Source: Velocimicrobium porci
Lineage (GTDB): Bacteria > Bacillota > Clostridia > Lachnospirales > Lachnospiraceae
Assembly (NCBI RefSeq): GCF_009696045.1
Contig: NZ_VUMT01000005.1
Coordinates: forward strand, 97,510 to 161,509
Direction of reading: 5' to 3'
DNA length: 64,000 nucleotides
Position 1 is the stretch's first letter; each line of letters starts with the position of its first letter. A model generated the notes under the pieces. The model worked only from the letters and a program-made list of their open reading frames with translations. It did no database searches and was not told the origin of the DNA. The position numbers and the translations under genes are program-made. Of the stretch, positions 1 through 8,560 are shown piece after piece.

Positions 1-118
1 ATATGTGAATTTGATGCGGAATAAGTCGATTTATGAAAATGAAAATAACTTGTTGACCTTGTAACATATTGGTAAACTATAGAATGTAAACAAGAAAAAA
101 CAAAAAGGAGGAAGATAC

Positions 119-883
119 ATGTTTACTTATGACGAGATTTGCGAATTGGATCAGTTATGTAATGAAAACGAGGTGTTTGCAAAGTATGTTACAAGACTTA
201 GAGAGGAAAATAACATACTGTTACTCAAAGTGACACATGAATTTGGAAATCCATTAACATTAATTGACAGTACCGCACAGCTTATTGATAGCCGATATCC
301 GGAGGTTCACAACATTAAGTATTGGACTCAGCTGAAAAATGATATTACCAGTCTTTCTGAGTTACTACATAATTTTTCAAATTATAATTATTGTGCAAAA
401 CTTCAAATAAGACCAATTAATCTATTAGAATTAATTGAAAATACAGTGAAAAGTTTCGAAGTGGTTGCAATGGAAAAAGAGATTAGTATTAAGATTGATC
501 AGTTAGATAATCCATTGGATTGCCTGCTTATGTATGCTTGTGATAAAGTTAAGATGCGTCAGGTACTAACTAATATAATTAAGAATGCCTTTGAAGCAAC
601 AGAGGCGGGAGATTATATTCATGTGGACCTTCCAACAGAAATCGTCAGGCTGGAGTTCGATGGAAATAAACGAGAATATATTAAGATAGAGATTTCCAAT
701 AATGGTCGCCCGCTTGTAGAAACGGAGCAGGAACCCCTTTTTATACCTTTTGTTTCAAATAAGCTATCTTTTGGTGGAATGGGACTTCAAATCGCTTACA
801 AGATAGTTTGTGCTCATAATGGTACGATAACAATGCAATCTACTGAAAAAGAAACCTCTTTTTCAATCTATCTTCCAGTTTAG
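119..883 (+). CDS. Short soluble sensor histidine kinase
   Basis: This 254-residue protein has a histidine kinase core and no membrane segment or obvious sensor domain. The phosphoacceptor motif is HEFGNPLT with His at residue 40. The ATPase part shows an N-box (NIIKNAFEAT, from about 152) and a G-box (GGMGLQIA, from about 219). By family knowledge it should phosphorylate itself and pass the phosphate to a response regulator, but no regulator gene is adjacent, so it is an orphan here. The N-terminal 35 residues are too short for a PAS or GAF domain. The ATG has a strong AAGGAGG site 8 bases upstream. It converges with the next gene and the two stop codons overlap by 4 bases. The kinase fold is clear; the signal and partner are unknown. 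Confidence 0.85.
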   Translation: MFTYDEICELDQLCNENEVFAKYVTRLREENNILLLKVTHEFGNPLTLIDSTAQLIDSRYPEVHNIKYWTQLKNDITSLSELLHNFSNYNYCAKLQIRPINLLELIENTVKSFEVVAMEKEISIKIDQLDNPLDCLLMYACDKVKMRQVLTNIIKNAFEATEAGDYIHVDLPTEIVRLEFDGNKREYIKIEISNNGRPLVETEQEPLFIPFVSNKLSFGGMGLQIAYKIVCAHNGTITMQSTEKETSFSIYLPV

Positions 884-1875
884 GAGAGCTGGAAGATAGA
901 ATCAAAAGCTCTAAGGGTTTTGAAGTTACCTTTAGCAGTTAATACGCCAGACATAAAAGCTTTTTGAAATGTCAATTCCCCATCAAGGATATTTTGAAAA
1001 ACTTCTAGTGTTGTTTTGGCAATAACATCAGCGTCATTTTTTTGGCCATAATAGCATTTTAAATTTGACGCATTTGCCTCTATTACAATTGTTTTATCAA
1101 TATCAGTCAAGAAAATTGAATAACTGGCGGTTATTTCAGAATTTGTATCAAATTTGGATTTAATATGGTTTAATAATTCCTGACTGGAATCGGCCTCTGT
1201 ATCACCTAACATTTCTTTGAATAATTGGGTCAGTTCTTCTATATCTTCTTTTTGTTTCTTGACATAAGTGTCATCAGAAACGTAAATGGAGAGTTGTTCA
1301 CTTTCCTGAGGTGTCAATTCTAAAGTATTTTTACGAAGTACATTTTGTTTTAGTACTTGTGAACTACTTGGAAGAGTGAGCTTTTTTTGACTGATTGTCC
1401 GATAAAGCGATTCTGCCTTTTTTTCAATTATAAACATATAATCCGGATTTGTTTCAAATTCTACATGATTTTCTACATATGCGCTGATTCCGGTACAAGA
1501 AATTCCACCCAGCATATCCCATGACTTTGTAAGTAAATAAGAAGCATCTTTTTCCCCATATGTGCTTGAAGTAACGACAGGCATCATATAGAGTTTACTT
1601 AAATGCTCTTTATCGGCATATAGCCAGCAGTCGTCTAAAAATTGCTGCATAAGTCCACCAATACCAAGCCATTCAACGGTAGTTGCCAAAATAATACCGT
1701 TACAGTCTTTTAATGTACGTGTTAAAGTAGAAATACTGTGCTTTTCCTCAAAAAGATTGTAACGATTTACGACAACTCTTAATTCTTTCAGTACTTCTGT
1801 TAATTTATTTATTACATATATTGTGGGGTCTTCAATCAATCCGCGGCCGCCGTAATAAATATTAATTGTCATCAT
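880..1875 (-). CDS. Flavodoxin-like protein fused to an SCP2 domain
   Basis: The N-terminal half (about 1-165) resembles flavodoxin/NADPH-dependent FMN reductase proteins. It starts with a beta strand and a YYGGRG turn, and then has an ILATTVEWLGIGGLMQQFLD segment typical of flavodoxin-fold oxidoreductases. The C-terminal 100 residues look like an SCP2 sterol-carrier-type lipid-binding domain, with a DADVIAKTTLEVF segment and a GELTFQKAFMSGVLTAKGN segment. A redox domain joined to a hydrophobic ligand carrier suggests action on a lipophilic substrate such as a quinone or lipid; that is inference. The start has an AGGTGA site about 10 bases upstream. It is monocistronic and converges with the short histidine kinase. 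Confidence 0.75.
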   Translation of the reverse strand: MMTINIYYGGRGLIEDPTIYVINKLTEVLKELRVVVNRYNLFEEKHSISTLTRTLKDCNGIILATTVEWLGIGGLMQQFLDDCWLYADKEHLSKLYMMPVVTSSTYGEKDASYLLTKSWDMLGGISCTGISAYVENHVEFETNPDYMFIIEKKAESLYRTISQKKLTLPSSSQVLKQNVLRKNTLELTPQESEQLSIYVSDDTYVKKQKEDIEELTQLFKEMLGDTEADSSQELLNHIKSKFDTNSEITASYSIFLTDIDKTIVIEANASNLKCYYGQKNDADVIAKTTLEVFQNILDGELTFQKAFMSGVLTAKGNFKTLRAFDSIFQLS

Positions 1876-1920
1876 AGGTTGTATTCACCTGTCCTCTCTT
1901 TTTATAGTTAAATAAAACAT

Positions 1921-2580
1921 TTATTTTTTTGGTTTACGGTAAAGAAGAGCTGCTAATAGAAGGCCAATAAAAAAACCGCCAAAATGAGCCATATTGTCGA
2001 TTCCCTGATCGGAAACACCACTGAATAAACTTAAAAAAACAAATAAAAACATTTGTTTTTTGGTTAAACCTTCTATATGTCCTTTATGAATTAAAACAAC
2101 AAAAAGCAAAGCTCCTGTCACTCCAAAGATGGCACCCGAAGCACCAGCGGAGATCGGAAAATCACCTGTTACTACATTATAACTGATAGAGATAATACCT
2201 GCAAGAATTCCTGAAAGAAGATAGACAATGAAATATTTAATTTTTCCGATAAGAGGTTCTAAAGTACCTCCGATAAACCATAGAACGAGCATATTTCCCG
2301 CAAGATGCCATATACCAAAGTGAAGAAACATACTTGTAATAATACGGTAATATTCGTGTTTTTCAAGGATATTCGGAACATACATTGCACCACATTGAAG
2401 CATCCATTCGGAATTAAGCGAAGAATGAGTCAAATCTACATATAAAAAAATTAGGACATTGAGAATAATAATAGCGGTATTTACAGGACTAAAATAGTCA
2501 CTTATATCCTTTTCTGGTTTTGGAAGATTTTTGTTTTCCATTGTGTAGTCTATATCCAAATTCTTGTCAGGTTCCCACAT
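1921..2580 (-). CDS. Rhomboid family intramembrane serine protease
   Basis: This is a multi-pass membrane protein of about 219 residues. The rhomboid catalytic dyad is visible: Ser148 in the GASGAIFG motif (GxSG) and His199 in MAHFGG. The HLAGNML segment of the rhomboid family is also present. By family it cleaves transmembrane segments of membrane substrates; the substrate here is unknown. The open frame extends 28 codons further upstream. I place the start at 2580 because AAAGGA lies 8 bases before that ATG, and the upstream extension is A+T-rich with no ribosome site. The protein then begins with a soluble, acidic stretch of about 35 residues. Confidence 0.9.
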   Translation of the reverse strand: MWEPDKNLDIDYTMENKNLPKPEKDISDYFSPVNTAIIILNVLIFLYVDLTHSSLNSEWMLQCGAMYVPNILEKHEYYRIITSMFLHFGIWHLAGNMLVLWFIGGTLEPLIGKIKYFIVYLLSGILAGIISISYNVVTGDFPISAGASGAIFGVTGALLFVVLIHKGHIEGLTKKQMFLFVFLSLFSGVSDQGIDNMAHFGGFFIGLLLAALLYRKPKK

Positions 2581-2835
2581 AAAATGAATTCCTTTCTGCT
2601 TAAAGTAAAATAATATTTTTAAGTATATCACTTTTTTTCTGTAAATAAAAGGAGCAAAAAACAACGGAAAAAAAAGACTCGGATAGAATGTTGTCAGTTT
2701 ACGGAAAACGAAAGAATTTCGGGGTATAATCGGTCGATAAGTTCTTGTTGCAATGACAATATTTGTTGTTATATTGTATTAATGTAGAATGTAAACAAAA
2801 CAAATCCATAAACAAATCTATAGGAGGAAAGTTAT

Positions 2836-3480
2836 ATGAGCGAAACGCGATACATAATTTCAGATGCGGCAAAACGCGTTGCTGTAGAACCTCATGTATT
2901 AAGATATTGGGAAGAAGAACTGGAACTTAAAATACCAAGAAATGAGATGGGGCATCGGTACTATAGAGAAAAGGATATTGAAATACTAAAGATGGTGAAG
3001 ACATTAAAGGATAAAGGATATCAGCTTCGGGCAATAAAAATGGAAGTTGATGCAATGATGGACGGTGAAAAGAAAGACCGGCCTGTCGAACGCCGATTTG
3101 AGGTTGTTGAGGGGAATCAGGAGAGTAAACAGGAGGCAAGTCTGGTTACACACAAGGAGCAACAGAAAACAGAGGTAGAGGCGGCTGACCGTATGGCTCA
3201 GTTTCGGCTTATTATGAGTGAGCTGATTGGACAGGCAATCAGGGAAAATAATCAGGAGCTGTCAACTGCAGTTGGAAGCAGCGTTGCCGAACATGTAGTG
3301 AAGGAAATGGATTATCTTGCTCGCGATAGAGAGGAGAGAGAGGATGAAAGATTTCGCAGGTTAGACGAAGTGATTCGTGAGATACAGAAAAACCGGCAAG
3401 AAGTTGCAGCAACAACAGAAGCAAATGCAAAAGTGAAATCAGAGAAAAAGAGGAAGGGGTTTTTTAAGAAAGGAAAATAA
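2836..3480 (+). CDS. MerR-family DNA-binding protein
   Basis: Residues 1-75 form a winged helix-turn-helix of the MerR type: ISDAAKRVAVEPHVLRYWEE, then GHRYYREKDIEILK. The region after about 75 is charged and probably coiled coil. It ends in a lysine-rich tail (KSEKKRKGFFKKGK). There is no recognisable effector domain and no cysteine-based metal site. This architecture is closer to RacA-like or structural MerR proteins than to metal- or drug-sensing ones, so it may bind DNA for organisation rather than simple gene control; that is inference. A good AGGAGG site precedes the ATG. A 17-bp terminator stem follows. Confidence 0.8.
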   Translation: MSETRYIISDAAKRVAVEPHVLRYWEEELELKIPRNEMGHRYYREKDIEILKMVKTLKDKGYQLRAIKMEVDAMMDGEKKDRPVERRFEVVEGNQESKQEASLVTHKEQQKTEVEAADRMAQFRLIMSELIGQAIRENNQELSTAVGSSVAEHVVKEMDYLARDREEREDERFRRLDEVIREIQKNRQEVAATTEANAKVKSEKKRKGFFKKGK

Positions 3481-3491
3481 TAAATTAAATT

Positions 3492-3535
3492 ATAAAGCAG
3501 ACAGTTTAAATAGATAAACTGTCTGCTTTATAATT
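3492..3535. terminator. Bidirectional terminator
   Basis: A perfect 17-bp inverted repeat (3492-3508 and 3515-3531) has a 6-base loop. It lies between the convergent MerR gene and the 89-codon gene and probably serves both. T/A-rich runs flank both sides. Confidence 0.85.
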
Positions 3536-3548
3536 ATCATATCAAAAT

Positions 3549-3818
3549 TTAATCTTCTTCGATTACTTCGATTTCTAAGAAGTCAAATTCAATTCGTTCA
3601 ATAAAATTGTCTTGTGTGAATCTGGTTTTATCATGTCGTTTAAATTCTTCAATGGTAGAGTCAAGCCAGATTGGCTGGGATAAGTCAAATTCATAGCAGA
3701 TTTTTTCTATACTGTCAAATATTTTTTTGGTACGATTTAATTTAATGTCATCGTTGCAGATAACAATATCTTTTATTAAATGATTTTCATGCCATATTTT
3801 TCCCCATAAACGGAACAA
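3549..3818 (-). CDS. Small protein of unknown function, acidic C-terminus
   Basis: This 89-residue protein has no family I recognise. It starts with a Trp-rich, partly basic segment (MFRLWGKIWH) and ends strongly acidic (FDFLEIEVIEED), with no membrane segment or cysteine motif. The only in-frame start is TTG, with a weak GAGAG site upstream. Its reading frame is closed by a stop beside the shared terminator. It follows the PTS IIC-type permease gene on the same strand with about a 100-base gap, so read-through from that unit is possible. It is likely real because it is the only long frame in this interval and is tightly bounded by regulatory sequence. Confidence 0.6.
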   Translation of the reverse strand: MFRLWGKIWHENHLIKDIVICNDDIKLNRTKKIFDSIEKICYEFDLSQPIWLDSTIEEFKRHDKTRFTQDNFIERIEFDFLEIEVIEED

Positions 3819-3922
3819 ACTACTCAGCTCTCTTTCTCAGTAAATTAAAATCTTTTTATTTATCATAACATATTATAGGCGTGATATAAAGAGAATATAT
3901 GTAAAATAATAGAAATAGGAGA

Positions 3923-4987
3923 TTAGAGCTCCAGTTTCATATCACCATTTTTAATCCAGCCGATTTTTCGCATAAATTCTGAACTTACCCAGGCTAATAT
4001 GCCTGGAAGAATGAAGTGCATAAATAAAATTAAAATAATTGTCACTGCCTGACCTCTTGTCTTTGCCATTGTCTGGTAGGTCATAATTTGTCCGACCAAC
4101 CCGGAAGTTCCCATACCCGAACCGGCAGCATTATTGGTCATTCCCAATACGCAGGTTGAGATAGGACCAAGAATTGCGCTTGCGATTATGGCAGGTAGCC
4201 AGATAATAGGTTTTTTCATAATATTTGGTACTTGCAACATACTTGTTCCAATACCCTGAGCAAGAAGACCACCAAAGCGGTTTTCACGATAGCTGGCAAC
4301 GGCGAATCCGATCATATTGGCGCAGCACCCAATTGTAGCAGCACCCGCTGCAAGTCCTGATAAGTTTAATACAATACCAAGGGCAGCAGAGCTGATTGGT
4401 AGTGTAAGAATCATACCCATTAATACGGATACAACAATACCCATTACAAATTTATGTTGCATGGTTGCCCAATTAATAATTGTTCCAAGCTCGTTCATAA
4501 TGGAAGAGATTGGAGGTCCCGCCCACAATCCAGCAGCTGAGCCGGCAAGAATTGATACAAGTGGAGTTATTAAGATATCAACTTTTGTTTTTCCTGCAAC
4601 TAAATTGCCAGCCTCAATTCCAATGTAAGCTGCGATAAAGGCACCTAGTGGTTCTCCAGGACCTGCATAGGAAACAACGCCATCGACTAAGACCGAACCG
4701 GCGAGAAGTTTTCCTGCAAAAGCACCAATCATACCTGTTGTTGTAGCGGAAATCAATGTTAACGGACTTGCTTTTAGTTTATAAGCAACACCGCAACCGA
4801 TTCCGGCACCAGTTACAGAGGCAGCTAATTTTCCAACTACAAACAATAAATTTCCAATTGAACCTCCCAATAGGGAGGCGATTTGCTGAATAATCGTTCC
4901 GATAATCAATGTGGCAAATAGCCCTAACGCCATACCGCTTAGACCGTCAATAAAAATACGATCTAAAAATTTTTTAAGTGTATTCAT
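3923..4987 (-). CDS. PTS IIC-type membrane permease (EIIC_2 family)
   Basis: The protein has 354 residues and about ten hydrophobic segments rich in Gly and Ala. It matches the stand-alone PTS IIC family (EIIC_2 type), with an N-terminal DRIFIDGLSGMALGLFATL stretch and a MTNNAAGSGMGTSGLVGQ stretch near 280. The family is presumed to move a small carbohydrate or related molecule, but no IIA or IIB gene is nearby, so phosphorylation-coupled transport is unproven. Its start lies about 30 bases after the stop of the upstream chemoreceptor gene on the same strand, so the two probably form one transcript. A GAGGGG site sits about 10 bases before the ATG. Confidence 0.85.
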   Translation of the reverse strand: MNTLKKFLDRIFIDGLSGMALGLFATLIIGTIIQQIASLLGGSIGNLLFVVGKLAASVTGAGIGCGVAYKLKASPLTLISATTTGMIGAFAGKLLAGSVLVDGVVSYAGPGEPLGAFIAAYIGIEAGNLVAGKTKVDILITPLVSILAGSAAGLWAGPPISSIMNELGTIINWATMQHKFVMGIVVSVLMGMILTLPISSAALGIVLNLSGLAAGAATIGCCANMIGFAVASYRENRFGGLLAQGIGTSMLQVPNIMKKPIIWLPAIIASAILGPISTCVLGMTNNAAGSGMGTSGLVGQIMTYQTMAKTRGQAVTIILILFMHFILPGILAWVSSEFMRKIGWIKNGDMKLEL

Positions 4988-5017
4988 AGCAAGTTATCCC
5001 CTCATAAGTGATTATAT

Positions 5018-7051
5018 TTATTTTACTTTAAAGATTTCAACTTCGGAAGAAAGTTTTTCAGATGTATTGTATAGTTCGTTGGCTTCCTTTGCAACAAGTT
5101 CACTGTTATTTGTTATGTTCGAAGCCTGTTCTAGCATAACATTTGAAGCAGTCATGATTTCGTTAGCACTTGCAGCTTGTTCTTCTGTGATTGCTGCAAC
5201 AGAAGAAGCTACGTCATCAACTTTTTGTACTTTTTGTATCATGTCTTTTACAATGCTGTTTGTTTCATTGATGGTATTGTAAATTGTATCAAAGGTGTCG
5301 CATGCAGTATGGATTAACAGACTGCTCTCTTTAATGTTGTGAACGCTGTTTTGCGTCTGCTGTACCGTGTCAGTAATTAAGGAACTGATTTCATTGATTA
5401 AACCTGAAATGTTTTGTACAGCATCAGAGCTTGTTGCAGCCAGTTTTCCTATTTCACTTGCTACAATTGAGAATCCGCGACCAGCCTCGCCTGCTCTTGC
5501 AGCTTCAATGGAGGCATTCAATGATAAAAGGTTTGTTTCTTCTGAAATATTTCCAATTAGTTCTACAATATTTGTGATTTCTTTTGCAGACTCGCCAACT
5601 TTATTAATTGCCGTTTCTAAAGCATTCATTGAGGTTTCAATTGTCTGCATAGCTTCACCTACATGATTCATATCAGCTCTTCCCTGTTCTGTGACAGAAA
5701 CCGTTTCCTGCATTTTTGCATTTACCCGCGTACCATCTTCACCGGTTTCTGATACTACAATTGCTAATGAAGTAGCACTTTCTGCAATTTCTTCTACAGC
5801 ACGACCTAACTCATCTACAATAGTATTCAGATTATTCATTGAGTCAGCCTGAGTAATTGCTGAAGTTTTCAATGACTCTGATACAGATGTACTATTTTTA
5901 GACTGTGAACTCAATTGTTCAGAAACTGAGATTATATCAGTAATGGTGTTTCGCATAACTTCGATAAAGTTTTTAATGCTTTCGGACATTAGAGTAATTT
6001 CGTCATTACCATTTACTTGAACTTCAGGGGTAAAGTCTCCCTGAGTCATAGCAACAATCGTGTTAGTTAATGATTTAATTGGTTTTGTTATATAATGAAT
6101 AACACGTATGGTTACGAAAGCTAAAATTAAAATTGTAATGATTGCTAATATAACAATATAAGTTCTTAATTGTGTTAATTTTGATAATACGGTTGCTTTT
6201 TGGATATAGGAAATAAGCAGCCAGTCTGTTCCATCGATAGGTTGCATTGACACCATATATCCATGAATTAATGCAGGTTCGTAATTTTGAGACGAAATTT
6301 TAGAGGCGATTCCGGCTAATAACTCATCGGAATTACTTGTATCTAATACATTTGCACGAAATTCTTCATTATCGGAAGCTAAAATTGTATTACTTGATTT
6401 TTCTACAAGTAAGGATTTGGAATATTCCATGGAGTTACTGCTTGTAACAATCTCACTGGCAGATTTTAACGATACATCGGCAGCCATAACTCTATCCTTG
6501 CCGGAACCATCGTCTAAAAGGGCTGTGGCACTAAAGATATAATCTCCGGTATTGTTATCAAGATAAGCAGCTCCATAAGTTACATCTTTATGAGTAACCC
6601 CTTCTTTGTACCAGTCGGTTTCTGCTACAACGTAATCTTTGTCCGGTACCCAGCCAGAGGCATCTAAAAATTCTCCATCTTTTGAACCGATATAGATTCC
6701 AAGTGGAAAGCTTTCATATTCATCTAAGAATTTTGATAAATAACTTAATTCTTGTTTCTTTGTAAAGTTAGCGTGTTCTAAAGTTTTTTTAACTGTTTTA
6801 AATACCGATAGATTTTCTTTTGCCCAGCTTCCGACGCTTGCAGCCTGCTCTTTTGTAGAAGCAGTGAGCAGCTGCTCAGCATTCTCTGAGATAATCTGCT
6901 CAGATTTTGAATAAGTCCATGATAGGATAACAACAATGGAAAGAATAATAATTGGAACAATTGTTCCTACAAGTCGGACTTTTATAGAACCAGTCCTTTT
7001 TTTTGAAACATTTGAAGATTGATTCTTCTGTCGGTTTTTTGTTGATTTCAT
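5018..7051 (-). CDS. Methyl-accepting chemotaxis protein, Cache-type sensor
   Basis: This 677-residue chemoreceptor begins with a basic cytoplasmic tail (about 1-28) and a first membrane helix (about 28-48). A large extracytoplasmic region to about 285 resembles a double Cache domain ([20 protein letters not shown]). Then come a second helix (about 295-318), a HAMP domain and the signalling domain. The hairpin tip shows [20 protein letters not shown], the CheA/CheW contact region. It should direct swimming towards or away from a small ligand. A promoter-like GTGACA, 17-base spacer, TATAAT lies upstream. It is followed after 30 bases by a PTS IIC-type permease gene. Confidence 0.93.
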   Translation of the reverse strand: MKSTKNRQKNQSSNVSKKRTGSIKVRLVGTIVPIIILSIVVILSWTYSKSEQIISENAEQLLTASTKEQAASVGSWAKENLSVFKTVKKTLEHANFTKKQELSYLSKFLDEYESFPLGIYIGSKDGEFLDASGWVPDKDYVVAETDWYKEGVTHKDVTYGAAYLDNNTGDYIFSATALLDDGSGKDRVMAADVSLKSASEIVTSSNSMEYSKSLLVEKSSNTILASDNEEFRANVLDTSNSDELLAGIASKISSQNYEPALIHGYMVSMQPIDGTDWLLISYIQKATVLSKLTQLRTYIVILAIITILILAFVTIRVIHYITKPIKSLTNTIVAMTQGDFTPEVQVNGNDEITLMSESIKNFIEVMRNTITDIISVSEQLSSQSKNSTSVSESLKTSAITQADSMNNLNTIVDELGRAVEEIAESATSLAIVVSETGEDGTRVNAKMQETVSVTEQGRADMNHVGEAMQTIETSMNALETAINKVGESAKEITNIVELIGNISEETNLLSLNASIEAARAGEAGRGFSIVASEIGKLAATSSDAVQNISGLINEISSLITDTVQQTQNSVHNIKESSLLIHTACDTFDTIYNTINETNSIVKDMIQKVQKVDDVASSVAAITEEQAASANEIMTASNVMLEQASNITNNSELVAKEANELYNTSEKLSSEVEIFKVK

Positions 7052-7093
7052 ATTGATTCCCTCTTTTAGATTAGATTTTTAATTCTTTTGTGG

Positions 7094-7127
7094 TAATTCC
7101 ATTATACCAAATTATAGAAACTATGTC
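7094..7127 (-). promoter_or_regulatory. Sigma-A-type promoter of the chemoreceptor-PTS unit
   Basis: On the minus strand a GTGACA box is followed by a 17-base spacer and TATAAT. It lies about 50 bases before the chemoreceptor start. No sigma-28 flagellar promoter was seen here. Confidence 0.5.
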
Positions 7128-7165
7128 ACTAGAATTCGTCGAAACTACCAAAAAGCTGCTTTCGG

Positions 7166-7194
7166 TTGCAAGAAAATATTGCCTATTGTATAAT
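7166..7194 (+). promoter_or_regulatory. mtaD: Sigma-A-type promoter of mtaD-ahcY
   Basis: TTGCAA at 7166-7171, a 17-base spacer and TATAAT at 7189-7194 lie 35 bases upstream of the mtaD start. The leader is too short for a riboswitch. Confidence 0.65.
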
Positions 7195-7229
7195 TAACAG
7201 TAACAGAAAAAAGAAAGGATGTTCATCAA

Positions 7230-8531
7230 ATGGGAATTTTATTAAAAAATATACAAATGCTTTTATATACAGAGAAAGGACCGGTTGTAAAGAGAGATAA
7301 TATTTATATCGAAGACCGTATTATCAAAGCAATTGGTGAAAGACCGGATACTTTTTCAGAGGACAAGGTTATAGATGGAACGGATCGCTTTGCCATCCCG
7401 GGTATGATTAATGCTCATACACATTCCTATATGGCTTTTTTAAGGAATGTTGCCGATGATTTATCCTTTATGGATTGGCTGTTTGGAACGATTGATCCAT
7501 TGGAACAAAAAATGAGCAGTGAAGATGCTTATTGGGGTGCTAATCTTGCAATTTTAGAAATGATGAAGAGTGGAACAACTTGTTTTAATGATATGCAGAT
7601 GAACATTCATCAGACAACAAGAGCCGTGAAAGAATCCGGAATGCGTGCGGTTATTTGCCGTGGTCTGGTAGGAAGCGGAAATGATGAAGCAGGAAGAATC
7701 CGATTAAATGAAGCTTATGAAGAAAGGGAAGCGTTTAAAGATTGTGACCGTTTAAACTTCTTTTTAGGACCGCATGCTCCATATACATGTGATGAGGAAT
7801 ATTTAAAAATTGTTGCATCCGAAGCGAAGAAAGAAAAGATGGGAATCCATATTCATCTTGCAGAAAGTTTGTCAGAGATGGAAGGCTGTGCAGAAAAATA
7901 TCACTGTACACCAATTGAACTGGCCGAGCGTTGTGGTTTATTTGATGTTCCGGCAATTGCTGCTCACTGTGTTAATGTAAATGATGGGGATTTAGATATA
8001 TTAAAAGAAAAAAATGTAAGTGTTGTAACAAACCCGGCAAGTAATATGAAATTAGGAAATGGATTTGCGCCGGTTGCTAAAATGTTAGAAAAAGGAATCA
8101 ATGTGTGCCTTGGAACGGATGGTGCTGCAAGTAATAATTCTCTTAATATGTTCCATGAGATGAATTTGCTTTCATTAATTCATAAAGGTGTAGCAAAAGT
8201 ACCACAATGTATTAGTGCGAAGGAAGCCATTCAGATTGCAACAATAAATGGTGCGAAAGCGCTTGGACTGGAGCAGCAAATCGGTTCAATTGAAGTGGGA
8301 AAAAAGGCAGACCTTGCAATTATCAACTTAAGAACTCCATCATTTATGCCGAAAAACAATTTGATTGCCGGTTTAGCATATTCAGCAAATGGTTCAGAGG
8401 TAGAAACGGTAATTATTGATGGAACAATTACAATGGAAAATCGCAACGTATTAACAATGGATGAAGAAAGAATTTATTTTGAAATGGATCAGATTTTGAA
8501 AAAAATGGGTTTGGAAAATAAAGTATATTAA
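7230..8531 (+). CDS. mtaD: 5-methylthioadenosine/S-adenosylhomocysteine deaminase
   Basis: This 433-residue amidohydrolase belongs to the MtaD/DadD group. The metal-binding HTH motif is at residues 63-65 (NAHTHSYM), further metal ligands lie in IHIHLAES and AAHCVNV, and the catalytic Asp is near 297 (LGTDGAASNNSLN). Family members deaminate S-adenosylhomocysteine, methylthioadenosine or 5'-deoxyadenosine to the inosine forms. Its stop lies 29 bases before ahcY, so the two are probably co-transcribed and act in sequence. The start has an AAAGGA site about 10 bases upstream. The exact preferred substrate among adenosyl compounds cannot be read from sequence. Confidence 0.88.
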   Translation: MGILLKNIQMLLYTEKGPVVKRDNIYIEDRIIKAIGERPDTFSEDKVIDGTDRFAIPGMINAHTHSYMAFLRNVADDLSFMDWLFGTIDPLEQKMSSEDAYWGANLAILEMMKSGTTCFNDMQMNIHQTTRAVKESGMRAVICRGLVGSGNDEAGRIRLNEAYEEREAFKDCDRLNFFLGPHAPYTCDEEYLKIVASEAKKEKMGIHIHLAESLSEMEGCAEKYHCTPIELAERCGLFDVPAIAAHCVNVNDGDLDILKEKNVSVVTNPASNMKLGNGFAPVAKMLEKGINVCLGTDGAASNNSLNMFHEMNLLSLIHKGVAKVPQCISAKEAIQIATINGAKALGLEQQIGSIEVGKKADLAIINLRTPSFMPKNNLIAGLAYSANGSEVETVIIDGTITMENRNVLTMDEERIYFEMDQILKKMGLENKVY

Positions 8532-8560
8532 AATTTAGTACCATAATAGGAGGAAAGAAG

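Noticed and set aside
1..24. Possible end of an upstream gene (stop TAA at 22-24)
   Set aside because: Only seven codons are visible before the stop, which is not enough to support a coding call.
4911..5282. 123-codon plus-strand frame over the PTS IIC and chemoreceptor junction
   Set aside because: It spans two well-supported minus-strand genes and has no start signals.
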